Below, piece by piece: positions 52,917 to 62,883 of a stretch of DNA of 64,000 nt. The stretch is from assembly GCF_000350225.1 (NCBI RefSeq), contig NW_005179211.1, positions 1 through 64,000 on the forward strand, given 5' to 3'. This DNA comes from Chondrus crispus (lineage: Eukaryota; Rhodophyta; Florideophyceae; Gigartinales; Gigartinaceae). Under the pieces are notes generated by a model. That model did no database searches. It worked only from the letters and a program-made list of their open reading frames with translations, and was not told the origin of the DNA. The translations under genes and the position numbers were made by a program. The number at the start of each line of letters is the position of its first letter. Position 1 is the stretch's first letter.

Positions 52917-53594
52917 GCAGAGTCGTTCCGAGAGGCGCCAGACGCTTGTAAACGAGTATTTTGTGTGACCCCATTCATTAGTGCAAGATGCGAGTATTGC
53001 ATGTTGTTGGAACCTTGCATGGGGGTGCACTACTCAGTGTGGTTGACTGTATCTCCATTCAGTAGCACCGGGTGTATTATTGATTTGTTCATTCCGTGAT
53101 ATTGTGCACGTACCGTGCTGCACAGTACGTACAGTATCCCCATGGAACACACGTGAGTACATTTTAAAGCGATTCGATTGCCGACATGGGGCTAGGCGAC
53201 ACCACCCTTGCATGAGCTGGTCCTCTCCCTTGTTTCCAAGTTAAAGTGTTCATCAGTGCAATAGTAACTACGGTATTGCCATGAATTTTGACAGCTAGGG
53301 AGATCCTGTGCCCATATCGTCTTGCTTCTGCACACATTTGAAGAAATTCAAAAAAAGAAGCGTCGAAATTGCTGGTCCGAGGACCACCACCTCAGGCATT
53401 TCTCCCTCCTAGTAGAGAAGCAAACCTTTTCGACCACGGCGAGGTGCCCACGATACCATTGGACCCTGCTGGTAGTGGAGTCCAGTTACTATACGTTTTA
53501 GCCCCGCAGCCGCGTTACGGAAGACATATGACAGGGATCGCTCGATGCCGCGACAATGCAGGGTTCAGAAGGGGCGCACGCGGCCTTGGTTTGC
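52917..53594. other. upstream region of the spondin gene
   Basis: No gene recognised. GTACGTACAGTATCC-type inverted words around 53115-53135. Confidence 0.4.
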
Positions 53595-53602
53595 TATATA
53601 AA
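53595..53602 (+). promoter_or_regulatory. TATA box of spondin_N gene
   Basis: TATATAAA, 102 bases before the start codon at 53704, in a short leader with no upstream ATG close to the start. Confidence 0.6.
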
Positions 53603-53703
53603 GCCCGCTCTACCTCCCGAACCATACCTCACGCCCGTCAAACTCATAGCTACCCCTCTGTCCATACGTCTCGGCCCTCTGAAGCACAAGCACCTTGTAA
53701 AGC

Positions 53704-54399
53704 ATGGCTTTCCGTCTACCTATTGCCGTCGTTTTCCTCTCACTCTTCGCTCTTTCTACCGCAGCTTCTAACCCGTTCCCGAAGTGCCGAGGCTCCGCCA
53801 GGTACAGGGTCACTTTTCACAACCGCCTTACCCCCGGCAACTTCCGTGGTCTCATACCAGACACCGGTCTCGTGTTCTCGCCACTCGCCGGCGTGACTCA
53901 CTCCAACCGCGTCTCACTCTTCACTATCCGTGGTTTCGCCAACAAGCCCACCGAGATCCTCGCCGAGACCGGTGACAATACGCGCTACATCCGCCGTGCC
54001 GAGCGACTCCGCACTGCCGGGCGAGGTGTGCTTTCAGTCGTGGACGCCGGAGCACCGACGCTTCCCGGGAACTCCACCTCGCTCTTCGTCAGAGTGAACT
54101 GCCGTCATCCGTTCCTCACCGTGATCGGCATGATCGCTCCGTCGCCGGACTGGATCGTGCAGATCAACAACAGGAACCTGTTCGACACGGAGAAGAACCG
54201 GTTCATGCGTTCGGATAGGGGAACGCTGATTGCATACGACACTGGGGTGGATGACGGGCGCGAGTTCACGCCTCCGCTGGACTTGAGCTTAGACAAGCCG
54301 ACTCGGCCTCAGAAGAACATTGCGCCGCTTGTGGAGGATGCGACGGACCGGTTCGAGGGCCGGGTTGTCGGCACGTTCCGCATCAGGCGGATTGCTTAG
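53704..54399 (+). CDS. secreted spondin_N-domain protein
   Basis: A 231-residue protein with a signal peptide (MAFRLPIAVVFLSLFALSTA, cut near residue 21). The rest matches the spondin N-terminal domain: YRVTFHNRLTPGNF at the start, then VFSPLAGVTHSNRVSLF, PTEILAETGDN, HPFLTVIGMIAPSPDWIVQI and AYDTGVDDGREFTPP. The APSPDW and DTGxDxG parts are the best conserved signatures. In animals this domain occurs in F-spondin and mindin, which act in extracellular matrix and cell adhesion; bacterial and algal single-domain versions also exist. Two cysteines. A TATA box lies 102 bases upstream; no intron. The start is the first Met and gives an ideal signal peptide. A 3' copy of it lies at 42655-43015. 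The likely role is extracellular; the partner is unknown. Confidence 0.85.
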   Translation: MAFRLPIAVVFLSLFALSTAASNPFPKCRGSARYRVTFHNRLTPGNFRGLIPDTGLVFSPLAGVTHSNRVSLFTIRGFANKPTEILAETGDNTRYIRRAERLRTAGRGVLSVVDAGAPTLPGNSTSLFVRVNCRHPFLTVIGMIAPSPDWIVQINNRNLFDTEKNRFMRSDRGTLIAYDTGVDDGREFTPPLDLSLDKPTRPQKNIAPLVEDATDRFEGRVVGTFRIRRIA

Positions 54400-55852
54400 G
54401 TATGTGCGAGTATATATAATGGAGCTGTTGCGAGAAGAATAATTTGTGACGAATTTGCTTTCTCGGCAAGGAGCATCAATTGATAATTGCTCGTATTTTT
54501 CCGCATGGGTGTGAAAAGTTGAATTAAATATGTGATTCTAACAGCTTCGATGCCGATACGCGATATTTCGTGAAGGCAAGCGGCATGCAAATAGTTTATG
54601 AACTTCCGAATCTCGTCCCTTGAATGTACCCTTCACGGCTTATTTTTCGATTATCGGAGTAATTGCAAGTACAACCACATCACCGAGTTTTCGTACAACG
54701 CAGATGAAGTGCGTTCATGAAAGACTCAGTTCATCAACATTTCGTGTTCATAAGAGGCGATGCTTGGAATGGGCTTGGAACCGTTAGTATGTGAGGAGAC
54801 GAAGAATATGGCTGCAGTACACGTGTAGCTGAAAAGCGATTTCTATTTTTTTTTCGCCAAAAGGGTCGTGGGCAGCCATGGGCAGACAGACGCTCACCGA
54901 ACTCTTCGTTAGGAACGGCCCTGAGTGACTGGCGTCCGTGTGCGGCATCTGTGTGTGGCGTCCGTGTGTGGCATCTGTGTGTGGCATCTGTGTGTGGCGT
55001 CTGTGTGTGGCGTCTGTGTGTGGCGAAATTCTTGAAAAAGAGCATTGCTGCTGTTCACAGCATGAGTAGGTGCTGTGCAGCACTGTCGCTGATTGGTGGC
55101 ACAGGCTACTGTAAGTGGGAAGGGTTCACGTCGACGTCATGAGCTTGTCGCAGGGCCGCTTCTAAACCGCAACAATGTTTTGAAGAGAAATTGTTGTCGA
55201 AATTTTTTGTGCCACGTCGCAGATTATGCTGCTGAACGATGTAAAACCCATGAGTAGGGTTTCATCTTGCACCTCCATCTCTTCATTCGCTGCCTAACAA
55301 CTCACCGTCGCGGCACTGTACGTACAGGACTGCATGTGTACTGTACCAAGGGTTCAGCACATGCCCTACGAAAGGAAACCTGTACAGCATGACCCCCTGA
55401 CTCCTTTAACGAAGGACTGCCTGCCCACAAGGCTACCCTTTCGACGTCCAGCGGGCGTCACGTGCCTCCCCCTTCCTGACGGCTCAACACCCCAACAGCC
55501 CATGCTAGCCCAAACTGCGACCAGTGCCAACGCTGCTGCGCCGCCATCCCTGTCCGGGACTGGTCGCTGGTTGGTACAAATCAACCCCTCGATCGCCTGG
55601 CGTGCCGCCACCAGGGTATCGACTCCCTCCCCAAATTGCCCGCCTTCCGGACTCGACAGCGAAGCACAACACGCGCCTTGGTGCTCCTTTTGATCTCTCG
55701 CTCGTGCGCCCCCCCGTCCCATCCCCGTTTTGTCGAGCCCAGCTACCTTCCGCCTCTCCCTCGCTCGACGTGCGTACCTATCTCGTACCTCTACCTAGCC
55801 CCTGTTGCATGTCGCATTCTTCCGCCCTTCCTCTGCCTTCATGACGTGAACC
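54400..55852. other. intergenic with a 13-bp tandem repeat
   Basis: 54944-55025 holds about six units of GTGTGTGGCRTCT (13 bases). The last 400 bases before 55853 are C-rich and may be promoter and leader of the next gene. The 119- and 249-codon frames here are unrecognised or shadows. Confidence 0.45.
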
Positions 55853-58800
55853 ATGGAGGAGGCCGGCAACTCACTGAAGATCGTCTCTACCGTCTACATC
55901 GCCATCCTCCTTCCCTGGGCCTTTCTGTACCTGCACGACTTCATCTCCGATCGCTGGCAGACCATCCGCCGCACCTTCTGCAATGGCCTTTTGCACCTCA
56001 TCGCCATCCTGCTTCCGTTGCCGTACCTTCTCGTCTATGTCTATCTCCAAGCCGCCCTCGACGAGCCCGACTACAAGGAGATGTTTGCTGCCATTACGGC
56101 AGTCGCCTTCAGCCTCTACCACTTCCTTCGCACCCTCTGGGGCTTGTACCAGTTGCATTGCTTCCGAAAGTGGGCCATCAACGTCGCACTCACCATGGAG
56201 TCCGCCTCCTACCCTTGCCATCTTTCCCGAGGTGCCCACCAAGACCCCGTCACCGTGCCGCACAAGGACGACACAAAGACCTGGCGCTCGCTGCTGCAGA
56301 AAAAGGGCTCCTCTGCTCTTTCCACCATGCTCAAGAATCGTTCCAACACCAACACCAAGTTGAAACGTCCGTCCTCTCATGGTAGAAAGCACCAGCCCGC
56401 AACGTCCCGACCAAAGGAACAAGACCTCCCAACTCTCGATCCAAAGTCTCTCGAGGCGGGTTTGCGACATCGCGTCAGCACCAAGGTGTGTGTGACACAT
56501 GACATCAACGCCAGGACATGTCCATCACTTGATTCTCAGAGTCACCACGTGGACGCATGTTCTGATCAGCAGCGCCTGTCGCGTATCTGCTGGGCCGTCA
56601 ATCGCATGCATGTCAATAGCTCCATTATTGACAACGAGTTTATCAACAGTTACTCGCCCTTCAAGCTGGCGGCCTCTTCCTGGCGGCTGCACCCCCTGCG
56701 CAGGAAAAGTACCCTCGTGCGTTGGATCGTCCTATATCTTGCTCATTTCGGCCGCAAGTGGCTCTCCGACTGCCGCACCAGGCACTTCAATGAGGACTCA
56801 TGGACCGAGCGACGTGCCCGGCTTGCGGCGAGAGTCTGGGCCACGGCTGTTTTGCGCATGGAAACTGACTGCCACGCTGCACTGCCGAATGCTCAGTCAG
56901 CCTCGACGTCTCAAGGCAATTTCGGCGCAACGTGTTTCCTTGATCCCGGAAACTGGAGTAAAGTCACCTCTTCGCTTGATGACCAACTCTTTGATAGGGA
57001 TTTTGTGCTCAAGGAATGCTTCTTGAGTGGGGAGGGACTGCCGTACAACTTTCCGCTTCTTGATAAACCGGATCAGCCCTTACCCTCCTCTGGGTTGTAC
57101 AGACCGCTTTTGAAAGAGGCGATGGAAACACTCCCAACTCGGTATTTTGAAGAAGTCGAGAATGTTACAACAGAACATATCAAGTGGTTCGTCGTGTTTT
57201 TAAATGTCAAGAAATGGAGGGGGTGCGTCCCGGACGAACGTCAGCAACCTCCTTCTTTACCTAATCAACCAGAACATCGTGCCTTGCAAGAAAAAGCTCC
57301 TCCCTCCTTGGGTCCGACTGACACGCCAGTTAGGTTGCTTCAGGATCAGCTTGGGTTCCACTGCCAAGCGACAACTGATAGATGCGGGTTTCCTTTTGCT
57401 ACCAAGGGCTATGGAAGACATCTATGGGACAATCGAAGCGTACTGCAGGTCAGTGCCCGCATTGACAACTGGATAGCCCTCGCTGTCGGACGACAGATCG
57501 TGAACCTTCTCGAGGATTCAAAAGACCAAGAAGCTAAGCGTATTTCATTTGAAACAGCTCATCGCAGGACTCCGTCGAGGTTAAGTGGACTTGAGTCACA
57601 AGCCAACCAAGCTGTTGAAAACGAATCTCAAGCAAACACAGATGATGACCGGAGCTCTACAAGGAGCGACTCGATCTTGACATTTCACAAGAAGCTTGAG
57701 CTCAGGCGACTGCGCTTCCAACTTGCTAATCCGAATCCGCAACATAGTCATCTCGAGGTCGGTTTGACTTTCATGGGCTGTGTAACCGAAAGTGTTCGGT
57801 CCGGAATTGCAGAAACCTTGAGTAGAACCGAGGACAACTCAGCTTGGTCTCCTGTTATTCCCGAAGAAGCGGTTTCGTTTGCGATCTCTGAACAATTGAT
57901 GAGGAGTTTAGGTAGAGCCTTCTTTGGCCAAATTACCACTCCCTTCGATTCGACACTTAGAGAACGCTTACTGTGGGAGTGCCAAAATGGCGTGCAATGG
58001 AGCTGGCAGAACAAGCAACTGAATGATCGTTTTCGCGGACCAGCAAAGGCACAAGCAGAAGTCATAGAGACAATGATGCTGTGCATATTGGGATTTCCAA
58101 GCATTCACTTGTTAAATCACAACTCTATACGCGCAATCGATAAGTCACGAACTGCAAATTTAGTCTTCGAGATCTGGCCTACGGCTGCCCCCCAACACCT
58201 TCGCATTCGACTGGTTGTCGACTGCGCGAATTCACTAATGATAGCCAAGATTCGAGAATGTGAAACTGGTGCAGCTATGGCAACACTTTCTCCTACAACT
58301 GGGTTTCTATGGCAGGATTGGCGTGATGCGTTTGCTGGTCGTTTACTTGGCAAGCGTTCGTGGCAGAAAGCTCATTCAATGAAGGAATTGCAGGTGCGAC
58401 GCACGACCGAAAGCATTTCGCGTGGTATTCAGAAAATAATTACTGCTGAAGACGACGGAGACAGGCCCGTCCCAGTTTTTCGGCGACAATTGGTTTGGGG
58501 TGGGTGGATGCCGTTCCGGGCTGGGCTCACGTTGTTTGAGTTGAAACATTCATCCCTCATTATTCTTGGAGATAGCATGCCAACTGATACATACTCACCG
58601 ACAGATGGGTTCTCGGAGAGCACAACAGCAGAATCTGAAGTGCAACCGCAAGATAAAGGCACACCTCAAGAAATAAGTGATACGTATCAGCGAGCCAGTA
58701 TGTCCGCACTTACAGACGCTTCCATACATTTGGATGCATTGTTAACTCTGGACACTAACCTGCTAGACGACGGCCCGGGGAAGCCTCAGGATGAGGACGA

Positions 58801-59869
58801 TGACGTAGCTGAGTCTCAGCTTGTCGATCTTGTTCCAAGTGCGTCGTCATCAAGTGACGGACAATCATTCAGGATGGAATTTAACTTTGATCCACCGCTG
58901 CCAGCCTCAATTTTAGCGAAGGCGAGTCTGCAGGACCCCCATGCGATGCACATTTTGGCCAAATGGGTTCTTACGGGAACAAAGGGATTCCAGAAGAACT
59001 ACACGAAAGCCCTTTTGCTAATGGAGCGCGCACTCATTCTTGGTCGGAACATAATGACAGCTCGTCTCCTAGTCAAAACATTAACCGATAAAACGTTCAT
59101 GCCGGATATACCTGTGGATATAGATCGTGCCCTTGCTGCGGTCGAACTCCTCTGGCGAGACATAGCGGGAAGACATGAAGTTGTATCGATCGAGAACAAA
59201 AAAGTCCGAAGGTGGAAAGGAGATTCCGAGGCGGAGCTCACACGGCTTTCAAAGTTGGTGTGCATGCATCAGAAGCTCGTTCAGGCGAGGCCAACAGCTG
59301 AGATGATGCGTAATCTAGCCGACCATCTTTCGACATGGGGAGAATCGAAACCAGATGAACACGCAGCGACTGTTCTCTACGAGACGGCGATACTTGCGAG
59401 CTGTGACAGCAAGTCTATCTTGGAGCTAGGCCGAAGATTTCACAACCGTGATCCCCCGTTTGCGGCGGCTATGTACCAGCGTGCCTTAGTTGCGGGACAA
59501 GGCGTCGCAGCAAAGTTGCTGGCTGACCTCTTGCTGAGCGAGAAAAACAACTTGCGGATATCTCCTGCACAAATCGCCGATGTTTACGAGAGAGCGGTTC
59601 GCCTTGGACACGTGGGTGCAATGCGGGAGCTTGGGTTGCTTTTGCTGCATGGCGACGATGGTGTGCTGGCGAACATTGTTCGTGGCAGACACTTGGCCGA
59701 AAGAGCAGTGTATGGAGACTCCATTGCCCGCGCGTTGGACAGTGGAGCTGCATCCCTGGAAATCGACTCACGGCTTGCAGATCAGCTGCGCGCGTCTGCT
59801 CGACAGGCCTTTGGTTCTCCAGGCGGTTCTGCGAGTGGCCATGATACAGGACCCCGCGGAAGATCTTGA
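55853..59869 (+). CDS. large membrane protein with Sel1-like repeats
   Basis: A 1338-residue intronless frame. The N-terminus has three hydrophobic helices: about residues 9-30 (TVYIAILLPWAFLYL), 46-66 (LLHLIAILLPLPYLLVYVYL) and 75-96 (FAAITAVAFSLYHFLRTLWG), so it is membrane-anchored, with a long soluble part. Residues about 130-1000 match nothing I recognise; acidic linkers occur near 600 and 890-1000. Residues about 1010-1310 are Sel1/TPR-like: ASLQDPHAMHILAKWVL, KALLLMERALILG, FAAAMYQRALVAGQGVAAKL and VYERAVRLGHVGAMRELGLL. Sel1 repeats mediate protein contacts, for example in Hrd3/SEL1L of ER-associated degradation, but the anchor here is N-terminal and the match to that protein is only in repeat type. 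A possible AATAAA lies at 60030. The Met at 55853 is followed at once by the first helix. Confidence 0.8.
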   Translation: MEEAGNSLKIVSTVYIAILLPWAFLYLHDFISDRWQTIRRTFCNGLLHLIAILLPLPYLLVYVYLQAALDEPDYKEMFAAITAVAFSLYHFLRTLWGLYQLHCFRKWAINVALTMESASYPCHLSRGAHQDPVTVPHKDDTKTWRSLLQKKGSSALSTMLKNRSNTNTKLKRPSSHGRKHQPATSRPKEQDLPTLDPKSLEAGLRHRVSTKVCVTHDINARTCPSLDSQSHHVDACSDQQRLSRICWAVNRMHVNSSIIDNEFINSYSPFKLAASSWRLHPLRRKSTLVRWIVLYLAHFGRKWLSDCRTRHFNEDSWTERRARLAARVWATAVLRMETDCHAALPNAQSASTSQGNFGATCFLDPGNWSKVTSSLDDQLFDRDFVLKECFLSGEGLPYNFPLLDKPDQPLPSSGLYRPLLKEAMETLPTRYFEEVENVTTEHIKWFVVFLNVKKWRGCVPDERQQPPSLPNQPEHRALQEKAPPSLGPTDTPVRLLQDQLGFHCQATTDRCGFPFATKGYGRHLWDNRSVLQVSARIDNWIALAVGRQIVNLLEDSKDQEAKRISFETAHRRTPSRLSGLESQANQAVENESQANTDDDRSSTRSDSILTFHKKLELRRLRFQLANPNPQHSHLEVGLTFMGCVTESVRSGIAETLSRTEDNSAWSPVIPEEAVSFAISEQLMRSLGRAFFGQITTPFDSTLRERLLWECQNGVQWSWQNKQLNDRFRGPAKAQAEVIETMMLCILGFPSIHLLNHNSIRAIDKSRTANLVFEIWPTAAPQHLRIRLVVDCANSLMIAKIRECETGAAMATLSPTTGFLWQDWRDAFAGRLLGKRSWQKAHSMKELQVRRTTESISRGIQKIITAEDDGDRPVPVFRRQLVWGGWMPFRAGLTLFELKHSSLIILGDSMPTDTYSPTDGFSESTTAESEVQPQDKGTPQEISDTYQRASMSALTDASIHLDALLTLDTNLLDDGPGKPQDEDDDVAESQLVDLVPSASSSSDGQSFRMEFNFDPPLPASILAKASLQDPHAMHILAKWVLTGTKGFQKNYTKALLLMERALILGRNIMTARLLVKTLTDKTFMPDIPVDIDRALAAVELLWRDIAGRHEVVSIENKKVRRWKGDSEAELTRLSKLVCMHQKLVQARPTAEMMRNLADHLSTWGESKPDEHAATVLYETAILASCDSKSILELGRRFHNRDPPFAAAMYQRALVAGQGVAAKLLADLLLSEKNNLRISPAQIADVYERAVRLGHVGAMRELGLLLLHGDDGVLANIVRGRHLAERAVYGDSIARALDSGAASLEIDSRLADQLRASARQAFGSPGGSASGHDTGPRGRS

Positions 59870-60130
59870 GCGTTTTCGATGACATGTACAGTAGGTCTCC
59901 CTGTCGCAGCACGGCTCGCTTTTTGCATTTTGAAGTTACGAATATATGTACACCCAGGGACCGTAATTGGTCTCACTCACACTACTTCGGTGGCCATTTT
60001 TGGGACCATACTTCATGGGTTTGACACTAAATAAATTTTGTACACACAAATTCCCTTAGTACAGTATGTGTGTCGTATTTTGTGATCTGGCATGCAAATG
60101 ACATAAAATGTGTAACCGTTCCCGACCTAA
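59870..60130. other. 3' flank of the Sel1 gene
   Basis: Non-coding. AATAAA at 60030-60035, about 160 bases after the stop, is a candidate polyadenylation signal. Confidence 0.4.
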
Positions 60131-60133
60131 TTA

Positions 60134-61026
60134 GAGCAACCCCACCGCGTCGATTCTATTGCCGGATAGAAATGAAACGTGTACGCTGACTATTCGCCGG
60201 TTGCACGAATAGATTTTTGTGGCGAATCGTCAATCTATTCGTGTGGATTCTATTCGCGTCAACCCCAACGCATATTTGCAACTCTATCGTTGAATGCTCG
60301 TGCGGACAGCGGCGAGACGTCACACATCGTCTGCGAAGAGGCGATCGTTCATCGAGACGCCCACCCCTCGCCGTGAATCCCGCACGGCTGCATGTCTGTC
60401 TTCCGCAGCCTGTGCCCTCTGTCCCTGTTCGCCGCGCGCCCTCCCTCCGGTACTGTCCAACTACGCGCTCCCACACGGCATCATCGCCAATGAACCCGAT
60501 AGAAGTCCTCAGAACCGTCCTTCAGTACACAGACGACAGCCATGGGGATGATGAAATCATTGTCGCGAGCATGCACGGGTCACGCGTCGCCGAAGTGCAT
60601 GCTGCAGCGACGAAGCAGCGCGGAGGTTCTCGGTTGGGACGGTATGATCGAGTTCGCGCGCTTCGCTATTCGTAGTATACTGTGACAGGTGGTTGTTGAT
60701 GATGTGCCTCTCCCACGCTGCTAGAGGACATGAAAGGCTGATTTGCATGCCTGAATGAAGCGCGCGACACGCCTGCCGAGGAGTTTCGGCTCGCCTTCTC
60801 GCAAGTAGGAGGCACATTTGGCTGGAATTTGGTTGACACGCTTGGCACGTGTCATTCTATCGGGGAATCTATTCATCGGATAGAACGTTTTTGGGATCTA
60901 TCGGCGCCCGGATAGATTCCGAAATGGTTCTATTCGATTTCGGAAAGCGATAGAATTGCGCGGTGGGGTTGAAAATCGTGAGCAGAAATTCTATTGATCA
61001 AATAGATGTGCGCGGTGGGGTTGCTC
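60134..61026 (+). mobile_element. non-autonomous Harbinger element, 0.9 kb
   Basis: Terminal inverted repeats GAGCAACCCCACCGCG (60134-60149) and its perfect complement (61011-61026). Flanking TTA on both sides (60131-60133 and 61027-61029) is the 3-base target of PIF/Harbinger. Subterminal regions carry many CTATTCG/CGGATAGA words, and a second internal copy of the terminal sequence (CGCGGTGGGGTTG) lies at about 60959-60971. The interior keeps only the beginning of a transposase-like gene, so it is a deletion derivative. Confidence 0.85.
60490..60675 (+). pseudogene. N-terminal stub of a Harbinger transposase-like gene
   Basis: 61 codons starting MNPIEVLRTVLQY and containing KQRGGSRLGRYDRVRAL. 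The GGSxxGR plus basic pattern is common near the N-terminus of PIF/Harbinger transposases. The catalytic region is absent. The frame upstream to 60217 is open but has no Met with better context. Confidence 0.5.
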
Positions 61027-61029
61027 TTA

Positions 61030-61600
61030 CCAATGCCTCCTTAATTGCCAATGTAAACTTTCGTGAAAATTTCGGTGCGTAGTACCTCCTACCGACGCTT
61101 TCGCGGTAAAGTTAGTTTACGAAGTGCATGTATACTGTATCGAAAAGCAAACACGAATGCCTTGTGGTTTGGGCGCCAAAACATTCCCAAGAGCCTCAAC
61201 TTTCATCACATCGACTATAAAATGCCACTACACACCCACCCTTGAAAACAACCGACGGGGCTCACAGCGTCCCATACAGGTTCCATCGTCGCAACGATGG
61301 AATCACCTGATATCCCCAAACTCCAACACGCAGTCTTCCGGCATGTATTCTGCTCCATTCCTCTCAAGACAGTGCTGCTGACCGTCGTCAATTGGCTTCT
61401 CTCGCACCGGTCAGGCGTTTGCAGGAGGAATGTCTAGCACAGAGTAGAGGTGAGAGACGCTTGAGGACTCGTCTCGGATTTGAAAAGGGAGCAGCACCCC
61501 AATGAGATACTGTAGACATGCTCGCTCATGTACTGCTTTGGTTGAGAATGCATGGCCACGGCGCGTAATGTTATGATAACCAGTAATCGGCAATTATGCA
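61030..61600. other. intergenic, no gene recognised
   Basis: Only frames below 90 codons. TACTGTA words at about 61133 and 61510. No repeats seen. Confidence 0.4.
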
Positions 61601-62560
61601 CTACTCGTAAAATGACTGCGTTTTTGAAGGTTGTTGAATGGAAGCGTGTCTTGCCGCTGATTGTTGAGCTGGAAAGCGGTGGCCTAAACTACGCGAGTTG
61701 CGGTGTTTAGATGGTAGATGGCTTTTGAATGGCTTCGAATGAGCAAGTTCAGCAGTTTTTTCAATTAAAAAGGTCGATTCAGTGCTGAGGAAACGGACAT
61801 TTTGGCAATTTGGTCGGGAATGGTTACCCTCACTCGGATGGCTTGTATCCTCCTCTTGTTCTGCATTAAAAAAAGAACTGAGTTCAGAAACATCTAAATT
61901 ATCAATAACGGAGCAATTCTCGAGTCCCCTGAGATCATCTGCCAAGTGCTCCATAACACCATCGCGCCATTCAGGTTGCGTTATTGTATGGTTTGTACAG
62001 TCAACATCAATTTGTACAGTAGTGTTCTCAAGATATTTAAGATAGTCAGCGCCCTGACGTTTTGCTTCCCGTGACCGATGCTCAGCTATTTTGTTCTGTA
62101 TTTGTAACGGTGTTCCACTCTGTGGCAGCTTGGCACTCTTCCCACAATCTGTGGGAGATAATAAAGCTGCACGGAGGTCTCTGTCTTGATAAGGAGCCAG
62201 TGTGTCACAACTCAGCCAACCATTAATAACCACCTTTGTCGGCACGAGGTCCCACGCTGTTGCCATCATACACGCCGCACCATAAATCGTCACGGCTTTT
62301 TACAGCTTAAATGACTCGCGACACTCGGGGGGTTTCGCCATCCGTACATTGACCTACGCCAGTACGTGATTAACCGACAACCTCCTAAATGCAGCTTTAA
62401 ACGATCTTTCAATGGAGGCGTCTACAGGCTGTACCACAGATGTGAGGTTGGGTGGCACAAACTGGGTCTCGGCATTTTAAAGCTGCTGCAATCAATAGCA
62501 TGCGCCGAGCAGTTGTCCACTGTGGGAATTGTCCCAGAAAATAATTAAAAGAAATAGTTT
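61601..62560 (-). pseudogene. pogo/Tigger-type (DDE_1) transposase relic, C-terminal part
   Basis: On the minus strand PPNLTSVVQPVDASIERSFK (about 62400-62470) matches the LPPNTTxxxQPxDxG segment just before the last catalytic Asp of DDE_1 transposases. In the same frame, after two in-frame stops (TAG and TAA between about 62290 and 62370), comes AVTIYGAACMMATAWDLV and VVINGW, the standard DDE_1 C-terminal domain. About 200 residues of charged tail follow, ending at 61601. Upstream parts toward 62560 are more decayed. The DNA-binding half is missing. Confidence 0.7.
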
Positions 62561-62883
62561 AAACAGATTATTAATGTCTAGAAAAGCCTACCACCGGCTC
62601 TTCAAACTCAACCCAACCTCCGGGTAATCGGAGCGATGTTCGTGAAGGATTCTGCGTAGACACGTCTGTTCAAATCTGCCTCCGAGCAGACCCTCGCGCT
62701 AGTCGCATGGGACTGTCCGTTATATACTAATTTACTGTAACCCTAAACAAGGCAAGTTCTTTCCTCACGGCGTGATCCATTCACGTGGTGAGGTATATCG
62801 CCATATGAGAGACATTATGATAGAAACTTTCACACTGCCATTTTTCCAGAAGTAGAACTTGCCGGAGTCCTGACAATCCATTT
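62561..62883. other. intergenic, no gene recognised
   Basis: No frame or repeat of note. Confidence 0.35.

Noticed and set aside
54734-55083. His/Thr/Asp-rich minus-strand proteins
   Set aside because: Translation of the 13-bp tandem repeat.
55636-56500. 249-, 126- and 209-codon frames overlapping the start of the Sel1 gene
   Set aside because: They lie in other frames over the hydrophobic N-terminus of the 1338-codon gene and have no motifs of their own.
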